From Isoptericola halalbus (GTDB taxonomy: Bacteria > Actinomycetota > Actinomycetes > Actinomycetales > Cellulomonadaceae), in contig VJZX01000020.1 in the NCBI GenBank assembly GCA_009663185.1, positions 1-38,490 of the forward strand: 38,490 bases of DNA. The letters are read 5' to 3'. The notes under the pieces were generated by a model. The model saw only the letters and a program-made list of their open reading frames with translations. It was not told where the DNA came from and did no database searches. Positions 37,034-38,490 of this stretch are shown here, in pieces; the stretch's first letter is position 1; every line of letters starts with the position of its first letter. Position numbers and translations under genes: made by a program.

Positions 37034-37862
37034 CGCGATACCGACGGCCGGGACGGCCGCGACCGTGCCCGGCTGGGTCGTCGCCGTCGCGGTCGCGGGC
37101 GCGACGTTCGTCGCCGTGCCCGTCCTCGTTCTCGGCGGGCGGGCCGACTGGGCGGGCCTGCCGACGCTCGTGACGACTCCCGAGGCGCTCGACGCGCTCG
37201 GGCTGTCGCTCTGGACGGCGGTCGCCTCCACGCTGGCGTGCGTGGTGCTCGGGGTGCCGCTCGCGCTCGTCCTGGCCCGCACGTGGTTCCCGGGGCACGC
37301 GGTGCTGCGAGCCGTGGTGCTGCTCCCGCTCGTGCTGCCGCCGGTCGTCTCGGGCCTCGCCCTGCTCGCGACGCTCGGGCGCCGCGGCCCCGTGGGCGCG
37401 GTGCTCGAGGACCTCGGGGTGGGGGTTGCGTTCACGACGACAGCAGTCGTGGTCGCGCACACCTACGTGTCGCTGCCGTTCCTCGTCCTGAGCGTCGAGG
37501 GCGCCCTGCGCGTGGCGGGCACGCGGGGCGAGCTCGCGGCCGCCACGCTCGGCGCCTCGCCGAGCCGCACGTTCTGGATCGTCACGCTGCCCGCGATCGG
37601 GCCGGCCGTGGCCGGTGGCGCGCTCCTGGCGTTCGCGCGCTCGCTCGGGGAGTTCGGCGCGACGCTCACCTTCGCCGGCAGCCTCCAGGGCATCACGCGC
37701 ACCCTGCCGATCGAGATCTATCTGCTGCGCGAGACCGACCCCGACGCCGCCGTCGCGCTGTCGATGCTGCTCGTCGTGGCTGCGCTCGTCGTCGTCGCCG
37801 TCGTGCACTCCGCGGGCGGCACGCGGGGGCTGCGTGCGGCGCTCGGGAGGCAGCATGCCTGA
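37023..37862 (+). CDS. modB: Molybdate ABC transporter permease ModB
   Basis: 279 residues, about six membrane segments. The first is [38 protein letters not shown] is a ModB signature. The cytoplasmic EAA loop that docks to ModC is [20 protein letters not shown], followed by [20 protein letters not shown] and the [11 protein letters not shown] of molybdate permeases. The start GTG 37023 overlaps the modA stop by 11 bp. Confidence 0.94.
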   Translation: MRRSAIPTAGTAATVPGWVVAVAVAGATFVAVPVLVLGGRADWAGLPTLVTTPEALDALGLSLWTAVASTLACVVLGVPLALVLARTWFPGHAVLRAVVLLPLVLPPVVSGLALLATLGRRGPVGAVLEDLGVGVAFTTTAVVVAHTYVSLPFLVLSVEGALRVAGTRGELAAATLGASPSRTFWIVTLPAIGPAVAGGALLAFARSLGEFGATLTFAGSLQGITRTLPIEIYLLRETDPDAAVALSMLLVVAALVVVAVVHSAGGTRGLRAALGRQHA

Positions 37863-38490
37863 CGAAGCGTCCTACGCTGGGCGGATGGCCAGCAAAAACG
37901 GCGGCGCGAGGCTCGAGGTGATGGTCGTCGACCCACCACGCGGCGTCGAGGTGTCGATCGAGGTGGGTGCCGGACGCACGCTCGCGCTTCTCGGGCCGAA
38001 CGGTGCGGGCAAGTCGACGGTGCTGCGCACGATCGCCGGCCTGCACGCGCCCGCCAAGGCCCGCGTCGTCGTCGGGGACACAGTGCTGTCCGACGTCGGG
38101 AACGGCGCCCGCGCGTTCTGGTCACCGCCGCGGCAGCGGGCCGTCGGGCTCCTCGACCAGCAGCCCGACCTCTTCGGACACCTGACCGTTCGCGGCAACG
38201 TCATGTTCGGACCACGCGCGAACGGCGCCTCGAGGCACGCGGCGCGCACCTTCGCCGACCACCTGCTCGACGCCGTCGGCGCCCGCGACCTGGCACGCCG
38301 CCGTGCGCGGGCGCTCTCGGGCGGGCAGGCCCAGCGCGTCGCGCTCGCCCGGGCGCTCGCCGCGTCGCCGCGACTGCTGCTGCTCGACGAGCCCCTGGCC
38401 GCCGTCGACGCCCCGTCCGCGCGCGAGCTGCGCGACGTCCTGCGGCGCGTGCTCGACGGCGTGACCGCCGTCGTCGTGACGCACGAGGTG
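37855..38490 (+). CDS. modC: Molybdate ABC transporter ATP-binding protein ModC (3' end outside window)
   Basis: 212 residues are seen and the frame is open to the last base. Walker A is [20 protein letters not shown], the Q-loop region is [20 protein letters not shown], the signature is [16 protein letters not shown], Walker B is [12 protein letters not shown] and the H-loop is VVVTHEV at the very edge. It powers molybdate import with ModB. A C-terminal TOBE/Mop domain, usual in ModC, would lie beyond the window. ATG 37855 overlaps the modB stop by 8 bp and follows GGGAGG; ATG 37885 is a weaker alternative. Confidence 0.93.
   Translation, partial: MPDEASYAGRMASKNGGARLEVMVVDPPRGVEVSIEVGAGRTLALLGPNGAGKSTVLRTIAGLHAPAKARVVVGDTVLSDVGNGARAFWSPPRQRAVGLLDQQPDLFGHLTVRGNVMFGPRANGASRHAARTFADHLLDAVGARDLARRRARALSGGQAQRVALARALAASPRLLLLDEPLAAVDAPSARELRDVLRRVLDGVTAVVVTHEV

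Overview
The window is very GC-rich DNA (roughly 70-75% G+C by eye) with tightly packed genes, many GTG starts, ATGA/GTGA stop-start overlaps and actinobacterial gene neighbourhoods: a GlgE alpha-glucan operon, a HemD-winged-helix fusion and a GlnR-type operator. I infer an actinomycete. A secreted multidomain esterase with an NPCBM module suggests a plant-polymer degrader, possibly Cellulomonadaceae or Promicromonosporaceae. This placement is an inference from style, not from a search.

Layout. 1-2433 (+): end of an unidentified protein, a lipoprotein and a cysteine-less thioredoxin/TPR protein. 2571-10299 (-): glgE-treS-mak-glgB, the whole trehalose -> maltose -> maltose-1-phosphate -> branched alpha-glucan route. 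A six-unit inverted repeat array lies between mak and glgB. 10471-15540: a membrane protein with a DUF385-like tail (+), an FAD-dependent dehydrogenase (-) and the debranching enzyme glgX (-). 15720-17756 (+): a secreted SGNH esterase with its own promoter and LacI-type operator. 17947-20844 (+): etfB, etfA and a MoeB-rhodanese protein. 20967-24615 (-): moeA-mobA-DUF6457-moaA-moaD, a molybdenum cofactor (Moco) operon. 25156-38490 (+): narK-nasC-nasB, a small P-loop kinase, nirB-nirD-cobA-hemD, then modA-modB-modC, which runs off the right edge.

How the genes fit together. The right half is an assimilatory nitrate unit. NarK imports nitrate, NasC/NasB reduce it to nitrite and NirBD reduces nitrite to ammonium. 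CobA and HemD supply the siroheme precursor, ModABC imports molybdate, and the Moco operon builds the cofactor for NasC. A three-half-site GlnR-like operator sits just upstream of nirB, so nitrogen control is likely. moaC, moaE and the enzymes completing siroheme are not in the window.

The most unusual feature is a set of near-perfect palindromes, mostly 62-67 bp. One sequence type occurs both between genes (2449-2513) and, in frame, inside moeB (20538-20604). A second type occurs twice between genes (20886-20951 and 30450-30513). A third lies in frame inside moeA (23752-23815). The three share a positional framework although their sequences differ. Other palindromes sit at the 3' end of nasC and the 5' end of modA. 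I interpret them as a family of small mobile palindromic elements that can be tolerated inside reading frames.
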